This document shows positions 26,101 through 33,951 of a stretch of 64,000 nucleotides of DNA, one piece after another; position 1 is the first letter of the stretch, and each line of letters begins with the position of its first letter. The position numbers and the translations under genes are program-made. Origin of the DNA: Streptomyces sp. LUP30 (GTDB lineage Bacteria > Actinomycetota > Actinomycetes > Streptomycetales > Streptomycetaceae); the NCBI RefSeq assembly GCF_001746365.1, contig NZ_MJAJ01000028.1, positions 40,701-104,700 of the forward strand, in the 5' to 3' direction. The notes under the pieces are model-generated. The model made no database searches, was not told the DNA's origin, and saw only the letters and a program-made list of their open reading frames with translations.

Positions 26101-27431
26101 CCGAACTCACCGAGGCGCAGTCCCACGGCGACGCCGAGGACGCAGCACGCCGCTTCGAAGAGGCCACCGGCCGGGCCAAGGATCTCCAAAGGCAGCTCTC
26201 CTCCGCCCAACAGCACGCCGTCACCGCCGAGAAGCAGCTCAGTACCTGCGAGAGCAACCTCGTCTCGGTCCGGCAGCGACTGATCGAAGCACTCCCCGGC
26301 CAGACGGCCACGCGGGCGCATCTGGCGGCGCTGCTCGCCTGGCCCCCGCTTGCCCAGGCCCTCGGCGTCGACCCGGCTCTCCCCACGGACGGGGCCGACG
26401 GCTCCGAACTCCTCGACACCGTCGAAGGTCTGCTCGGCCGCCGCCCCACCGCCTCCAAGAAGACTCTCGGCGAACGCTACGACACCGTCCGCGCCGAACT
26501 TGCCCAGACCTGGACCATCGCCCGCGACGACCCGCCCGCCAGCATCGGGGAACTCGACACCTTCGTCCTCACCCACGCCGAAACGCGCTACGACCCCCTC
26601 TCCGCCGCCGTCCGCGCGCAGACCCTCGCCGACCGGGCCAAAGCTGCCCTCGACGCCGCGGAAGCTGCAGCGCTGCGCGACTTCGTCATCGGTCGCCTGC
26701 CCGCCGCCATCGGAACCGCCTGGACGGCCCTGACGGACTGGAAGAAGACGGTCAACCGCAAGATGCGTGCAGCCCAGGCATCCTCCGGAGTCGGCGTCCA
26801 GGTCCATATCGGCCTGCGCGCCGACCTCGACGCCGCCACCCGCACCGTGTACAAGCTGTCCTGCACGGTCGGCGACGCCGTGCGCACCGACGCGCAGAAA
26901 GAACAGGTCGGACAAGCACTGCAGTCCCTGCTGGCCGCCGCCGACGGCTCCACCATGGCAGAGCGCCTTGCCGCGGCAGTCGACATCCGCAGCTGGGTCG
27001 ACGTCCACTACCTCGTGGAACGCCCCGGCCCCGACGGCACACCCGTCACCGGCCAATGGGGCCCGCGCACCGGCCTGTCCGGCGGCGAACGTCGCCTGGT
27101 CGTCCTGGCCCCCATGCTCGCCGCCATCGCCGCCGGCTACGACCGCTTTCCCAGCACCGGCCTACGCCTGGTCCCGCTCGACGAAGTCCCCGCCGAGGTC
27201 GACGAACGCGGACGCGAAGGACTGGCCCGCTACCTCGCCGAACTCGACCTGGACGTCCTGTGCACCTCCTACCTGTGGGACGGCGCACCCGGTGCGTGGG
27301 ACGGCATCGATGCCCATGACCTCGAAGCTGGCGCCGACGGCACCGTCGTCGCCTTCCCCATGCTGATCCGGACAGGCCAGGCCCTGCCGGAGGACACCGA
27401 TCCCGCACTGCACACCGGGGGGACCGCATGA
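23193..27431 (+). CDS. jetC: Wadjet type II SMC-like ATPase JetC (TIGR02680)
   Basis: A 1412-residue SMC/MukB-like ATPase. Walker A GPNGTGKTTAL lies near residues 56-66, the ABC signature TGLSGGERRLV near 1294, and Walker B LVPLDEVPAEVDE near 1325-1337. Between them are two long alanine/arginine/glutamate-rich coiled-coil stretches (about 290-620 and 800-1100) around a central hinge-like part, as in SMC proteins. The GTG at 23193 overlaps the jetB stop. It powers DNA loop extrusion in Wadjet, which leads to cleavage of small circular DNA by JetD. All ATPase motifs appear intact. Confidence 0.9.
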   Translation: MSDIFDLDFTAPPAPSPSGNTRRFGGRWRLVGAGLSNVWRYGDLDLPAASGRLLLRGPNGTGKTTALEALWPYLLDLNAAKLAAGKARPTTLKLLMSQGAPAKGRRYGYLWLTFAAPSGEPAQSTPNETAALSQVVSFGVRLQYSPSSTPAVRVIPFTVPGRPLKELGLRGPNGGALEHEEFSARVEAAGGEVFAEPEDYIEDLAHRIWSTTSGELRLLASRLREVRNPTLLGDVSPAAAADALRQSLPGVSGDVLTATAEALAESDTTREVFERDEHAATLLNEFARVWTGHVIDVTRAAHTAARKAHDDAAERGRDVQQHIGLLETAKAAAEKAGADAQRLGDDTRAAEASARAIETSDAYRSHGRVMDLHKRLKAEQSAAASSYDRLHSTAEQARTQTKAGQGALDDVISDLASLAADAEAAGARPVAVETLLAHHPRARITRPVADRVVDPGPGLTLTHDRTGLDQLARAWTSTAQGQRATADRAALILRDHDPVATADTAAQSADQAAATAEAAYDEASQAHDRATAAARSAARQVLADVARWAPAHPHLRGLHDEADLAWDEQPVWDTEDIDALTTAEPAAVRDQLSAWADQARRTGESLAAVHENAAKHHLATAASLDTTAAQHRSGARHLRSGQLLPLPRPSWAGAGLDDTALGALLEWQPAPQTADEQKALLELALARSGILGAHLHVGGATTDAWRISPTGSVCEQNLTTVLDVVPGHPHAALARAVLARIALADSATGHHDPAVLVIGRDGTFTAGPLTGDPAAALRAEGSTIPAASHIGARTRLARARAKADELDAAADELEADAEAERHAAGERRRQRDAARSEAQTFPPRDELVNTEAERARTAKAAHERQGTARQLRQCADDMAAEHLRLRTDWTARARSLGMPADPAALAGMVEDGRTRADTLDGCATTLSARLLPRLGRVLQILPDEAILAERLADLQHDARSAHTTVLETRAELTEAQSHGDAEDAARRFEEATGRAKDLQRQLSSAQQHAVTAEKQLSTCESNLVSVRQRLIEALPGQTATRAHLAALLAWPPLAQALGVDPALPTDGADGSELLDTVEGLLGRRPTASKKTLGERYDTVRAELAQTWTIARDDPPASIGELDTFVLTHAETRYDPLSAAVRAQTLADRAKAALDAAEAAALRDFVIGRLPAAIGTAWTALTDWKKTVNRKMRAAQASSGVGVQVHIGLRADLDAATRTVYKLSCTVGDAVRTDAQKEQVGQALQSLLAAADGSTMAERLAAAVDIRSWVDVHYLVERPGPDGTPVTGQWGPRTGLSGGERRLVVLAPMLAAIAAGYDRFPSTGLRLVPLDEVPAEVDERGREGLARYLAELDLDVLCTSYLWDGAPGAWDGIDAHDLEAGADGTVVAFPMLIRTGQALPEDTDPALHTGGTA

Positions 27432-28705
27432 GCTGCCCGCTGTGCGACGACGCCTGCGCGGACGCCGATCTGGCTCCGCTGCTCATCCCCCAACTCACCT
27501 GGCTGTGGCTGGCCCTGGCAGCGGTAGCCGACCGGCGCGGGGACGAGACCCTCACCGCGGGCCCAACGGTCACCGTGACGGTGCCAGCCTCGCCAGCCGA
27601 GCGCGCCGCAGCAGCCGGCCTCATCGGCGGACGCCCGCTGGAGCCCGGCCAGCGGCGCCGCGTCCGCCTGGAGGCACTGACCGCGGCGTTGGCCACACGC
27701 GGCCCCTCACTCACCCCCGGCGCCGTCGCCGCCCACGCCACCACCCGCCGCCTGGCAGCAAAAGCCCGCAGCCGAGCCAAGCACACGGCCGCATCCGACC
27801 GGCTCCGTGCACAACTCGACAGCGCCGTCACCGGCCTGCCCCACCATGTGCGGGAACGCGTGGGAGCGGACACCGTCTTCAGCCGACTGCACAGCGCCGG
27901 ATGGATCACCCGTCTGCTCAATACACCGGATCCCGCTGCGCTACTCGCCCAGGCGCTGCAGGTGGCCGCTAGCCTGCCTCCACCTGGCCAGCGCATCGAC
28001 CGCCGCACACTGGTGCCAGGCAACCCCCACGCACTGGACAGCGGAGCTCTGCCCGCGCTTGTCCTCGCCCTGACCCGATCCTCCGCGACCACGGTGCGCT
28101 CAAGCTGGGCCCGACTCGGAGTGGACTGCGACGACCTGCTCGGCGGACTCATCATCACCGGAATCACGCCGCGAGGATGGCGGATACCGCCTGGCGCGAC
28201 CTTCACTCTGCCGCCCAGAGAACTCGCCAAGATCGCATGGGAACGTCCCGAGATCCCCGGCATGTGGGTCTTCGTCACGGAGAACCCGTCTGTGCTCGCC
28301 GCGGCGAGCACCCACGCCCTGGCCCAGGACACAGCCATCACACCACGGGTGATCTGTACGGCCGGAACGCCCTCACAGCTGGAATGCGAAGCCGTCGGCG
28401 CACTGTCGGACGCTGGCTGGCGCATCGCTGTCCGCGCTGACTTCGACCAGGCCGGGCTGGCGCACATGCGTGCTCTCCTCGCTGCCGCACCGGCCGCGGT
28501 CGCGTGGCGGATGAGCGCAGCCGACTACCTCACGGCCGCCCCCGAGGGCACCGAAGCCCTGCACCTGCAGGAATCGGACGCCCCCTGGGACGCGAGCCTG
28601 GTGTCCGCGATGCGGGAGCATTCCGTGCCCGTCTACGAGGAGGACCTCCTGCCCATGCTCCTCGCCGACATCACCGCTGGCACACCCTGCCCACCCCGGG
28701 CATAA
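27428..28705 (+). CDS. jetD: Wadjet type II nuclease JetD (TIGR02679/DUF2399)
   Basis: A 425-residue protein. The C-terminal third is a Toprim-like nuclease domain: the acidic VFVTENPSVLAAA (catalytic glutamate), then VICTAGTPSQLE, then IAVRADFDQAGLAHMRALL (D-x-D), as in DUF2399 topoisomerase VI-like proteins. The N-terminal part (PLEPGQRRRVRLEALTAAL, then LPHHVRERVG) is the helical TIGR02679 region. JetD cuts the DNA captured by JetABC. ATG 27428 overlaps the jetC stop (ATGA). This completes an intact four-gene type II Wadjet system. Confidence 0.88.
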   Translation: MSCPLCDDACADADLAPLLIPQLTWLWLALAAVADRRGDETLTAGPTVTVTVPASPAERAAAAGLIGGRPLEPGQRRRVRLEALTAALATRGPSLTPGAVAAHATTRRLAAKARSRAKHTAASDRLRAQLDSAVTGLPHHVRERVGADTVFSRLHSAGWITRLLNTPDPAALLAQALQVAASLPPPGQRIDRRTLVPGNPHALDSGALPALVLALTRSSATTVRSSWARLGVDCDDLLGGLIITGITPRGWRIPPGATFTLPPRELAKIAWERPEIPGMWVFVTENPSVLAAASTHALAQDTAITPRVICTAGTPSQLECEAVGALSDAGWRIAVRADFDQAGLAHMRALLAAAPAAVAWRMSAADYLTAAPEGTEALHLQESDAPWDASLVSAMREHSVPVYEEDLLPMLLADITAGTPCPPRA

Positions 28706-28932
28706 GGCTGCCAGCCGCAGCCACGCGGTTGTACCAGTCCTGAGAAGGAGCCGCTGTGTGAAGTGGGGCATCCGGCCTGGGCGCAGGGGTCTGCCAGGGG
28801 TGCCGACAACACACCGTCACACAGCACGCCATTGTAAAGAGACCAAGTTGTGCGGGTGGACTCGGTGACGCTGATCGGAGTCTGTCAGCGGTCACGCAAT
28901 TGCCCACTTCCGACTGGTTGCCTGTGCAGGAG

Positions 28933-30294
28933 TCATGCGGCGACGCGGTGCTGGGCGAGCTTGTCCAGCATGATCTGGTTGGCTTCCCAGCCGTCGGGGA
29001 ACTTGGCGCGCACGGACAGATGCACCGGGTCGGTCGAGGGGTGGCTGTCCAGGAGATCGGCAATGCCCTCTCGGGCGACGACGATGCACGCCTGACGATG
29101 GCGGGAGGCGAGCACGCATAGCCGCCCGGCCTCGAGGTGGAAGGCCGTGGCGTCCCGGCGGCCGGACAACGGGTGCACGACGATGACGACTTCGAACTCG
29201 CGGCCCTGCAGCCGGTTCGCGGTGTCCACCGCCACGCCCCGCGCACCGGGGCTGCCGGTTTGGGCGAGTGCGGCCCGGACCAGGTCGGCCTGGTCGCGGT
29301 GGGCGACGCCGATGGCGATATCGCCGGCGTCCAGGGGCCGGCCGCCCGGGTGCCGCTCGCAGGTGGCGACCGCTCCACGGCCCAGGAGCCGGCCGGCGAG
29401 ATCGGCGGCGGTCTGGAGGGTCTGGGTATCGGTGCGCGGGACATGGCGACGGGGCAGTTCATGCAGGGCCCAGCCGGTGGTGAACGCCTGCGCGAGAGTC
29501 TCGTCCAGGTCGGGGCGGGCGAGTCCGGCGGTGCGGAACTCCAGGGCACGCGTGCCTTCACCGGTTCCGGCGGTGAAGGGGGTGAACGGGTAGAACGCCT
29601 GGGCGATGGTGGGTGTGGCCGAGGACGGCAGACGCCAGGACACCGGCAGCCGGTGTACGGGGATGTTCCGGTTGTGCGCCAGCATCACGCTGACACCGTT
29701 CTGCGTGGGGTCGTGCGGCAGCCCGATCCAGCGTTCGGTGCCGACGATCGTGAACGGATCCAACTGGCCGGGGTCGCCGACGAACAGGCCCCGCTCGAAG
29801 CGTTCGACGATCTGCAGCAGCATGTCCGAACGCATCTGGTAGGCCTCGTCCAGGATCGCCCAGCCGAACGTGGCGTCGCGGACGGTGGCCCACTTGGCGG
29901 CGGTGGCAACGATGATCAGGCAGCCGGCCAGGTCGGCCAGAGTGCGGCCGACGGTTGTGTTCGTCAGAGCCCCCACGGCTGGGGGCGGGTTGTATCCGCT
30001 GGCGCTCAGCCGTCCGACGGCGATGCCGGGATGCTCCCCGGCCAGACGGACAACCAGGTCGTCGACCTGATTGTTGGTCTGGGCGACGATGATCGGGCGC
30101 TCACCGCCGTCGGTGAGCTCCTGGGCGGCGCTGACCACCAGGGTGCTCTTGCCGGCACCCGGCGGGGAGTCGACGACGACGGCCCTGTGACGCCCGTCGG
30201 CCATGTCCGTGAGGATCGCCCGGGTGGCAGCGGTGGCGGCCGTCGCGGGGTCGGGCGTGGCCGGTTCAGGCGTCGTGCTGGTGTCAGACCTCAT
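28933..30294 (-). CDS. SF1 (Upf1/AAA_12-like) helicase
   Basis: A 453-residue superfamily 1 helicase: Walker A PPGAGKST at residues 44-51, DEAYQM (Walker B), FVGDPGQLDPF (motif III), LPVSWRLP (motif IV), VDTANRLQGREFEVVIVVHP (motif V) and LASRHRQACIVV (motif VI region). The spacing fits the AAA_30/AAA_12 type found in many defence systems. ATG 30294 is chosen because the longer frame is Arg/Pro/Ser-rich non-coding text. It overlaps the previous gene by 11 bases and is last in a four-gene leftward operon. It likely unwinds or translocates on DNA or RNA for the nuclease two genes upstream. Confidence 0.8.
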   Translation of the reverse strand: MRSDTSTTPEPATPDPATAATAATRAILTDMADGRHRAVVVDSPPGAGKSTLVVSAAQELTDGGERPIIVAQTNNQVDDLVVRLAGEHPGIAVGRLSASGYNPPPAVGALTNTTVGRTLADLAGCLIIVATAAKWATVRDATFGWAILDEAYQMRSDMLLQIVERFERGLFVGDPGQLDPFTIVGTERWIGLPHDPTQNGVSVMLAHNRNIPVHRLPVSWRLPSSATPTIAQAFYPFTPFTAGTGEGTRALEFRTAGLARPDLDETLAQAFTTGWALHELPRRHVPRTDTQTLQTAADLAGRLLGRGAVATCERHPGGRPLDAGDIAIGVAHRDQADLVRAALAQTGSPGARGVAVDTANRLQGREFEVVIVVHPLSGRRDATAFHLEAGRLCVLASRHRQACIVVAREGIADLLDSHPSTDPVHLSVRAKFPDGWEANQIMLDKLAQHRVAA

Positions 30295-31792
30295 TGCCCC
30301 ACTCCTCTGCGGCGCCGTCCTCTGGTACGGCGGAGTCGATGCCGCTCTCGTCGGCGGCACTGTGTGTCCACGGGGTGGCATCGGAGGCCGGGAACTGCGG
30401 TACTGGGCGCCACCCCGGGTCGGGCAGGTAGGCGACGCGTTGTCCCAGCTCCGGGACGGTGCCCTGCTTCGGGACGCGGCCGCGTCCCATGCCACCGTTG
30501 ACCTCTACCGTGATACATGTGGCATCGCCGTCGGCAAGGACAGAGACGATCATGGCTTTGTGGCCAGCCGGCATGGACGGGCTGATCAACTTGGTGTCGG
30601 CGACCAGCCGCACGGGATCTTCGGTGCGGACGGTGACGCGCGGCCGCGGCACCCGCCTGTTCTTGTCCGTGGTGACCACCCGGCCGGAGTCGGCCTCCAC
30701 GACCGTCCCGGCGAACGCCTCCCCGGCGCTGCGCCGATCGGCCAGCACGAACCGATCGTCGAACGCCATGTCGGACTCGAATTCGGCCAGCGCGTGCTCC
30801 AGCCAGCCCAGCCGCCGGGCCGCACCGATCGCGTTGTCCCGTTTGCGCTGCGGAAAGCCGTCAGAGTCCCGGTAGTCGGAGTACTTCGTGAAGGCCTTGC
30901 AGTCGCCCTCGAAGCGCTTGACGGTCCGCGGTGCCTCGGGCACGGAGCGCAGCAGTGATATGGCTTGCCACACCATGCGCCAGGTGGGCTGGATCTGTCC
31001 CGCGACCAGTTCCCGCAGATCGGTCTCAGCGGCGGCCAGTGCGTGCGGATCGTCGAGCGCGCGAGCCGTGTCGAACTTTCTGATCGCCGGGGCCAGGTCG
31101 CGGTTGTCGAACTCGGGGGAGGTCGACGGGCCCGCCGGCGGGCACACGTCCGGATTCTCCGCATCGGCCATGGCCTGCTCCACGCTCAAGCCCGACGGGG
31201 GAGCGATCCAGGCCATCAAGGAGGCGAGGTTCTGGTCCTCGAGCATGCTCTGGCCGGTCGCCCAGTGCTCGGCGAGCATGCCGGTGACGGGCAGCAGCAT
31301 GGAGGTGCCGGCCTCCTCGGCCCTGTCAACCAGGAACGTCAGCCACATACCGAACTCCGGTACGACGTCCGGCACCGCATACGGACCGGACGTCGCGCGG
31401 AAGCGGCACATGCGTCCCAGATCGGCCAGGGCTTTGACGCCGCCGAGGTTGGGCACCAGGATCTGAGGCACGTCGGTGTACCAGGAACGCTCACCTTCTC
31501 CGCGGCGGTCCTGGCGGAACGAATTGATGTAATCCATCACGATCCGGCCGAGGTCGGCCGCGAACGCGAACCGCTGGTCCCGGTTACGGGGCTGCGCCAC
31601 GACCAGCAGAGTCCCGCTTCTCCTGGCGGAGCCGACCATCGCGGCCAGGGGAGCCCCGGCCTCTCCGGCCATGGCCAGCGGGATGATCACCAGCGGCCGG
31701 CCCGAGAGGCGCCGGTGCCGGAACTCGGTCAGCGGGACCGCCTGCATCGACTCCATCGCCTGCACGTGCGCCAGCGCCGACAGCGTGCTCAT
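30284..31792 (-). CDS. Uncharacterised 502-residue protein
   Basis: No recognised domain. The N-terminal region (RPLVIIPLAMAGEAGAPLAA, then GTLLVVAQPRNRDQRFAFAA) has strand-helix alternation of a Rossmann-like fold. The middle (PTWRMVWQAISLLRSVPEAP, FEGDCKAFTKYSDYRDSDG, RLGWLEHALAEFESDMAFDD) is helical and resembles a packing domain seen next to helicases. The C-terminal 120 residues (PRVTVRTEDPVRLVADTKL, then GHKAMIVSVLADGDATCITVEV) are beta-rich and may be an OB-like fold. It overlaps the nuclease gene (ATGA-type) and the helicase gene, so the three products should be made in equal amounts and may form a complex. Confidence 0.65.
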   Translation of the reverse strand: MSTLSALAHVQAMESMQAVPLTEFRHRRLSGRPLVIIPLAMAGEAGAPLAAMVGSARRSGTLLVVAQPRNRDQRFAFAADLGRIVMDYINSFRQDRRGEGERSWYTDVPQILVPNLGGVKALADLGRMCRFRATSGPYAVPDVVPEFGMWLTFLVDRAEEAGTSMLLPVTGMLAEHWATGQSMLEDQNLASLMAWIAPPSGLSVEQAMADAENPDVCPPAGPSTSPEFDNRDLAPAIRKFDTARALDDPHALAAAETDLRELVAGQIQPTWRMVWQAISLLRSVPEAPRTVKRFEGDCKAFTKYSDYRDSDGFPQRKRDNAIGAARRLGWLEHALAEFESDMAFDDRFVLADRRSAGEAFAGTVVEADSGRVVTTDKNRRVPRPRVTVRTEDPVRLVADTKLISPSMPAGHKAMIVSVLADGDATCITVEVNGGMGRGRVPKQGTVPELGQRVAYLPDPGWRPVPQFPASDATPWTHSAADESGIDSAVPEDGAAEEWGNEV

Positions 31793-32925
31793 GCCGCACC
31801 CCCGAGATCTTCCAGCTCTGCACGCAGCCGTGCGGCGTGCCGTAGGGCCGCGGCCATCTCCACCTGATCCTCGCTCGGCTGCAGTTCTCCGCGCGCCAGT
31901 CCCATGACCATGGTCGTGGTGTCAATGCCGCCGAACTGCTCGCGCACCACCGGCCCAAGAACATCCAGCGAGGCCTCCGCGCGGGCACGGCTGCGGCAGT
32001 AGAACGCCATCTCGCAGTGGCTCAGGCAGTCCGGGCGGTACGTCACGAGGACCTGATCCAGCGCCCCGGTCAGCTCCTCGACCGGGCGCCTGGGCCGCTT
32101 CTTCTCCAGGTCGAGATCGAAGGTGAGGTCCTCAGGCAGCAGGTCCACCAGGTCCCCGATGCGCTCGATGCGAGACAGCTGACGGGTCAGAGCGGCCACC
32201 TGCTTGCGGGCGTCGACGAACGCTCCGGTCGGCCGGTTGGTGAAGTCCTTCGGCGCGACCAGCACGATCGTGTCAGAGACGGCCTCCTCGCCGATACCGG
32301 CCCGCCCGAGCAGGTCGCGCAGCGCGATGACGTACGCGCACGCCTGCGTGGTCGCAGCCCGCACCTGTGCGGAGTCTGCCTGCTCGTCGATGATCGGGAA
32401 GCTCTTGATCTCCACGACGTGGAAACGTCCGTCGATGCGAAGGGCGACCAGGTCCGGCTCCAGGTACACCTTGTGCCCGCCGATCAGCAGGCGCAACATC
32501 GGGTGGTCGAACAAGGTGCCGTCACCCTCACCCCGGGCTGCCCGCAGCAGGACCTCTTCGGTGCGCTCGTGGCGCTCCTTGGAACGGCCGTCGCCTCCGA
32601 CGTCGTTCAGGTCCTCGTAGCCCACCTCCGGCAGCGTCAGCTCCAGGGTCTCGCGCAGGACACGCAGGAGCTCCGCGCAGCCGTTGTCCTTCACCATCGC
32701 CTCAAAGACGTTGCCACGGGTAATGGCGAAGGAGGACTGGCCGAAGAGCGGGGGATGGCCGACGTGCGTGGCGATCGCGCCTTTGTCGGAGCCGGAGGCG
32801 TCCAGCAGGGCCCGCAGCGTGCAGCGCGGATTGTTCTCCAGGGCCGCCAGCGACCGGGCGTTGTAGTCCAGGCGCTTCGCGGATCCGCGAAGCGCAGCGA
32901 GGCGGTCGTCGACTGATGCTTTCAC
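31789..32925 (-). CDS. PD-(D/E)XK nuclease with Cys cluster (RecB/Cas4-like)
   Basis: A 378-residue protein. The core KVYLEPDLVALRIDGRFHVV then EIKSF gives the PD-(D/E)XK pattern (E-x-D ... E-x-K), followed by the helix VRAATTQACAYVIALRDLL typical of RecB-family nucleases. Near residues 315-330, CLSHCEMAFYCRSRA supplies three cysteines and a histidine, as in Cas4/AddB-type iron-sulfur nucleases where the fourth ligand lies elsewhere. The N-terminal part (NPRCTLRALLDASGSD, then RGNVFEAMVKDNG) is family-specific. Start is GTG 32925, 48 bases after the preceding gene. A DNA end-processing enzyme working with the SF1 helicase of the operon is the most economical reading. Confidence 0.75.
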   Translation of the reverse strand: MKASVDDRLAALRGSAKRLDYNARSLAALENNPRCTLRALLDASGSDKGAIATHVGHPPLFGQSSFAITRGNVFEAMVKDNGCAELLRVLRETLELTLPEVGYEDLNDVGGDGRSKERHERTEEVLLRAARGEGDGTLFDHPMLRLLIGGHKVYLEPDLVALRIDGRFHVVEIKSFPIIDEQADSAQVRAATTQACAYVIALRDLLGRAGIGEEAVSDTIVLVAPKDFTNRPTGAFVDARKQVAALTRQLSRIERIGDLVDLLPEDLTFDLDLEKKRPRRPVEELTGALDQVLVTYRPDCLSHCEMAFYCRSRARAEASLDVLGPVVREQFGGIDTTTMVMGLARGELQPSEDQVEMAAALRHAARLRAELEDLGGAA

Positions 32926-32973
32926 GGTCTCGTAGATCCTTGAGGGGGAGGAGGGACTGCGGGAAGACGAAAA

Positions 32974-33819
32974 TCAGGCACGGGCCGACCGCAGATGCGT
33001 GACGCCCCGCAGGGGCGCGCCGAACAACTGCTCGTCGTCCCCGAGGGACTTACGTGCCCGCCGTGCGGCTGCCGTGCGGGTGGCGCGGTCTGTGTCCGTA
33101 TGTACGTCCAGCTCGGCTTGGGCGGCGCAGATCACCTGCTGCGGGTCCAGGGCCCCCTCGTGACCGGAGGCGTTCCTCGGCATGGCGTCGGGGATGTTGA
33201 CGGCAAAGCGCCACAGCAGCCGCAGGGCCTCCGGACTGGGGCCGTCCGCTGTGGACTCGGCCGCGGTGTGCACCGCCTCGGCGATGCCGATCGCGCCGGT
33301 GAGGAAGTCCACGCGCGGTGACAGCGGGCCGATGACGCGCTGCTCCAGCGTCCAGGTGCTGATGGTGATCAGTGCCCGCACCGGTGTCAGCAGGTCGTGC
33401 GCCAGTGCCGGGCACAGATAGTACGGCCGGGCACCCGGACTCGAGCGGTAGGAGCGCTCCTCGTCCCGGCGCAGGCTTGAGAGCTTGGACGCAGACAGCT
33501 CACCCGGGAAGAACGCCTCATGCACGCCGACGATCAACTTGGGGGCTGCCGGGGCCCCGAGGAGCATCAGGGCACGGTGTACGTGTTCGCGAGCCGGGAG
33601 CTGCGATCCCCGGGCGGCCGGAGCAGCTTCCGGTGCGGGGCGGGGCGGGGCAGCCGCCGGTTCACCGGCGTCGACGAGGGCGTCCCAGGCCCGCTCGGCG
33701 CGGCGCAGCTGCATCCGCAGCTCGCCGGCCCGGTCGGCGTCACCGGCGGCGGAAGCGTCGCGGATCGCGCGACGCAGGGTGCCGATGCTCTTCTCCAGGG
33801 CGTCCAGCGGATCACTCAT
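32974..33819 (-). CDS. Uncharacterised coiled-coil protein
   Basis: A 281-residue protein, first in the leftward operon. Residues 1-55 form an amphipathic helix (DALEKSIGTLRRAIRDASAA, then RMQLRRAERAWDAL), followed by a Pro/Ala linker and a helical domain with REHVHRALMLLGAP, LIVGVHEAFFPGELSASKL and YYLCPALAHDLLTPVRALI. LSSLRRDEERSY in the middle looks like a winged-helix segment, so DNA binding is possible. ATG 33819 is set by the divergent promoter region beyond it. It might regulate the divergon or load the helicase-nuclease proteins. No family name can be given. Confidence 0.6.
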   Translation of the reverse strand: MSDPLDALEKSIGTLRRAIRDASAAGDADRAGELRMQLRRAERAWDALVDAGEPAAAPPRPAPEAAPAARGSQLPAREHVHRALMLLGAPAAPKLIVGVHEAFFPGELSASKLSSLRRDEERSYRSSPGARPYYLCPALAHDLLTPVRALITISTWTLEQRVIGPLSPRVDFLTGAIGIAEAVHTAAESTADGPSPEALRLLWRFAVNIPDAMPRNASGHEGALDPQQVICAAQAELDVHTDTDRATRTAAARRARKSLGDDEQLFGAPLRGVTHLRSARA

Positions 33820-33951
33820 GTACCAGACGCTACCAGAGTTCCAGAGTTTTCCAGACTTGTTCCTGAGATTCGAGTACAGTCGGGTCACCGAACCGCCGAA
33901 CGCGGCGGCGCAACCCGCGCCGCTCCGCAGGCCGTTCCTCTGGAGGAACCC
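33820..33951. promoter_or_regulatory. Divergent promoter with four CCAGA repeats
   Basis: The 132 bases between the leftward operon and sbcD contain CCAGA at 33823, 33833, 33841 and 33851, phased at 10, 8 and 10 bases, a likely protein-binding array. TGGAGGA near 33941 is the ribosome-binding site that selects GTG 33952 as the sbcD start. One region serving both directions suggests joint control. Confidence 0.5.
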
